Below are positions 20,870-22,542 of a DNA stretch of 22,542 nucleotides, in pieces (the stretch's first letter is position 1; each line of letters opens with the position of its first letter). Origin of the DNA: Lachnospiraceae bacterium UBA3641 (lineage in GTDB: Bacteria; Bacillota; Clostridia; Lachnospirales; Lachnospiraceae). The position numbers and the translations under genes are program-made. The notes beneath the pieces are model-generated. The model had not been told where the DNA came from, made no database searches, and was given only the letters and a program-made list of their open reading frames with translations. The stretch lies in NCBI GenBank assembly GCA_002373875.1, contig DFKQ01000022.1, positions 1-22,542 of the forward strand, given 5' to 3'.

Positions 20870-22542
20870 TTATTCGACGTCCTTAAGGGCTTCGAGATCT
20901 TCTTCACCGGTCCTTATCTTGATGACCTTCTCAACAGGATATACGAATATCTTACCGTCACCTATATGGCCTGTGTAGAGTGCCTTCTTGGCCGCCTCGA
21001 TAACATCCTTAACGGGGACGTTACCGATGACAACTTCGACTTTGACCTTAGGAGTCAATGTTGCATCGACCTCAACTCCACGGTACTTAGCGCCGCCGCC
21101 CTTCTGTATGCCGCAGCCCATGACCTGAGTAACCGTCATGCCCGTAATACCTGTCTCATTGAGCATTTTCTTAAGGATATCGTACCTTGCCAGCTTGGCG
21201 ATTATAACCACCTTGTTCATGCCGGTATCAACAAAGGGCTGGGTGACAACCGGTACAGCCGCATCGATCTTAGCCTGTGAAGCCTGCTCATATTCGCCCA
21301 CTCCGAGGTCTGTATTTTCATTGACTTCCATGGTCATTGTATTCGCTATATCCATAATGGAGAAGCCCGAGTAAGCCGAATCAAGACCATGCTCGCAGGA
21401 ATCAAGGCCGCTGATCTCCTCTTCCTCGGAAACGCGCAGACCTATTGTCTTCTTGATTATGGTATAAGCAATTATTATCGTTACGACAGTCCATGCCATG
21501 GTAACAAACATGCCGCCAAGCTGCTTTATTAGCTGGGTAAAACCGCCTCCGTAAAAGAGTCCTTTCTGAATACCTGCCACGGCAAAGCCGGGAGCTGAAG
21601 CCGTTGCGAAAAGACCCACCGCAATGGTGCCCCAGATACCGTTCATCATATGTACGGCAACCGCACCGACAGGATCGTCAACATGTACCACATTATCCGT
21701 GAACCATACTCCGAACACAACCAGAAGGCCCGCAACAAGACCTATGATTGCAGCACCTGCACAGTCAGTCACGTCGCAGGGTGCCGTGATAGCCACAAGG
21801 CCCGCCAGTGAAGCATTAAGGCACATGGAAACATCGGGCTTACCGAACCTGATCCATGTATAGATCATACAGGTTACGGTGGCAACCGCGGGAGCTACCG
21901 TTGTCGTAAGGAATACGGAACCCAGGGTGGGTATATCCGTTGCCGCGGCTCCGTTGAAGCCGTACCATCCAAACCAGAGGATGAATACGCCAAGGGCTGC
22001 TATTACAAGGTTATGGCCCGGGAAGGCATTGACTTTGATGATTTTGCCTGCCTTATCTCTTGTAAACTTACCGATCCTCGGGCCGAGCATCCATGCACCG
22101 ATCAGGGCACATATACCGCCGACCATATGAATACAGTTGCTGCCAGCGTAATCGTGGAAGCCCCACCCGGCTAAGAATCCGCCGCCCCATGTCCAGTGAG
22201 CCTCGATGGGGTAGATGATGGCCGAGATCACTGCCGAATATACGCAGTAGGCGGAGAACCTGGTCCTCTCAGCCATGGAACCCGAAACGATCGTTGCCGT
22301 GGTCGCACAGAATACCAGGTTGAAAACAAATGATGAATAATCAAATTCAGCGAAGTTAGAGAACACGTCGAAGGTGAACCTGCCCGAAAATCCGCCAAGC
22401 ATGTTCTCACCCAGCATGATGGATGCGCCGCAGATGAACCACATGACTGTTCCTATACAAAAATCCATCAGGTTCTTCATAATGATGTTGCCTGCATTCT
22501 TGGCCCTCGTGAAGCCCGCCTCGCACATGGCAAAGCCTGCCT
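20870..22542 (-). CDS. Ammonium transporter fused to a C-terminal PII domain (5'-truncated by window)
   Basis: The frame stays open to the window edge and reads AGFAMCEAGFTRAKNAGNII, an internal Amt sequence, so the true start lies beyond 22542. The Amt part shows the pore histidines in NCIHMVGGI and VAVHMMNGIWG. After a polar linker of about 70 residues, a complete PII domain (about 116 residues, 20873-21220) follows: ITGMTVTQVMGCG, T-loop QKGGGAKYRG with the Tyr51-equivalent kept, PKVKVEVV, TGHIGDGKIFVYPVEKVI, RIRTGEE-like KIRTGEE. The channel brings in ammonium; PII domains bind ATP/ADP and 2-oxoglutarate and block Amt pores through the T-loop. No ribosome site precedes the PII Met, so it is a true fusion. 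It converges on the ANTAR/glutamine synthetase homologue pair. Confidence 0.93.
   Translation of the reverse strand, partial: AGFAMCEAGFTRAKNAGNIIMKNLMDFCIGTVMWFICGASIMLGENMLGGFSGRFTFDVFSNFAEFDYSSFVFNLVFCATTATIVSGSMAERTRFSAYCVYSAVISAIIYPIEAHWTWGGGFLAGWGFHDYAGSNCIHMVGGICALIGAWMLGPRIGKFTRDKAGKIIKVNAFPGHNLVIAALGVFILWFGWYGFNGAAATDIPTLGSVFLTTTVAPAVATVTCMIYTWIRFGKPDVSMCLNASLAGLVAITAPCDVTDCAGAAIIGLVAGLLVVFGVWFTDNVVHVDDPVGAVAVHMMNGIWGTIAVGLFATASAPGFAVAGIQKGLFYGGGFTQLIKQLGGMFVTMAWTVVTIIIAYTIIKKTIGLRVSEEEEISGLDSCEHGLDSAYSGFSIMDIANTMTMEVNENTDLGVGEYEQASQAKIDAAVPVVTQPFVDTGMNKVVIIAKLARYDILKKMLNETGITGMTVTQVMGCGIQKGGGAKYRGVEVDATLTPKVKVEVVIGNVPVKDVIEAAKKALYTGHIGDGKIFVYPVEKVIKIRTGEEDLEALKDVE

Noticed and set aside
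20473..20907. A 144-codon - strand open frame with VESGDVSTDSGN repeats.
   Set aside because: It overlaps the end of the Amt-PII gene, has no ribosome site, and its length comes from two 63-bp repeat units that lack stops; the composition is not that of a known protein.

Overview
The window looks like chromosome from a Gram-positive Clostridia member, most likely Lachnospiraceae. This is inferred from protein style: a clostridial-type cellobiose phosphorylase, a YtrA/YtrB-type regulator and transporter, MacAB-like transport genes with no outer-membrane partner, a surface-protein remnant, and an ANTAR protein beside a glutamine synthetase homologue. Strong GGAGG ribosome sites and TTGACA/TATAAT promoters agree. 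No phage, insertion sequence or CRISPR array is visible.

Layout. 1-1887 (+) is the 3' part of a GH94 cellobiose phosphorylase gene. It converges on a CPA2 cation/proton antiporter gene (1992-3242, -). 3344-3553 (+) holds a promoter, a structured leader and tRNA-Ala(CGC), followed by a DUF4153-like membrane protein (3675-5549, +). A MacAB-like operon runs leftward: adaptor 9624-7885, ATPase 7850-6852, permease 6874-5576. A second leftward operon has a GntR/YtrA repressor (13406-13029), a YtrB-like ATPase (13032-12127) and a large permease (12155-9918); its promoter carries a perfect 13-bp-arm operator. A secreted PepSY protein (13984-13628, -) has OmpR-type direct repeats in its promoter. Rightward genes are purF (14250), pyrG (15654), a YigZ-family gene (17514), a glutamine synthetase homologue (18227) and an ANTAR regulator (19578). 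A 750-bp stretch of repeats and gene debris separates these from a convergent Amt-PII fusion gene that runs off the right end.

The right half centres on glutamine. PurF and PyrG consume glutamine, the GlnA-family protein would make it (although key substrate residues are changed), the ANTAR protein is a likely antiterminator of nitrogen genes, and Amt-PII imports and senses ammonium status.

The most unusual signal is a family of 27-28-nt palindromic REP-like elements with a GGGGACG-type core and TGA...TCA ends, plus looser relatives. Several sit exactly at gene 3' ends. In two genes the element's own first three bases are the stop codon, and several carry a T-tract that makes them look like ready-made terminators. 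The outer stem sequence differs between copies while pairing is largely kept. All calls were made by reading the sequence; no database search or folding program was run.
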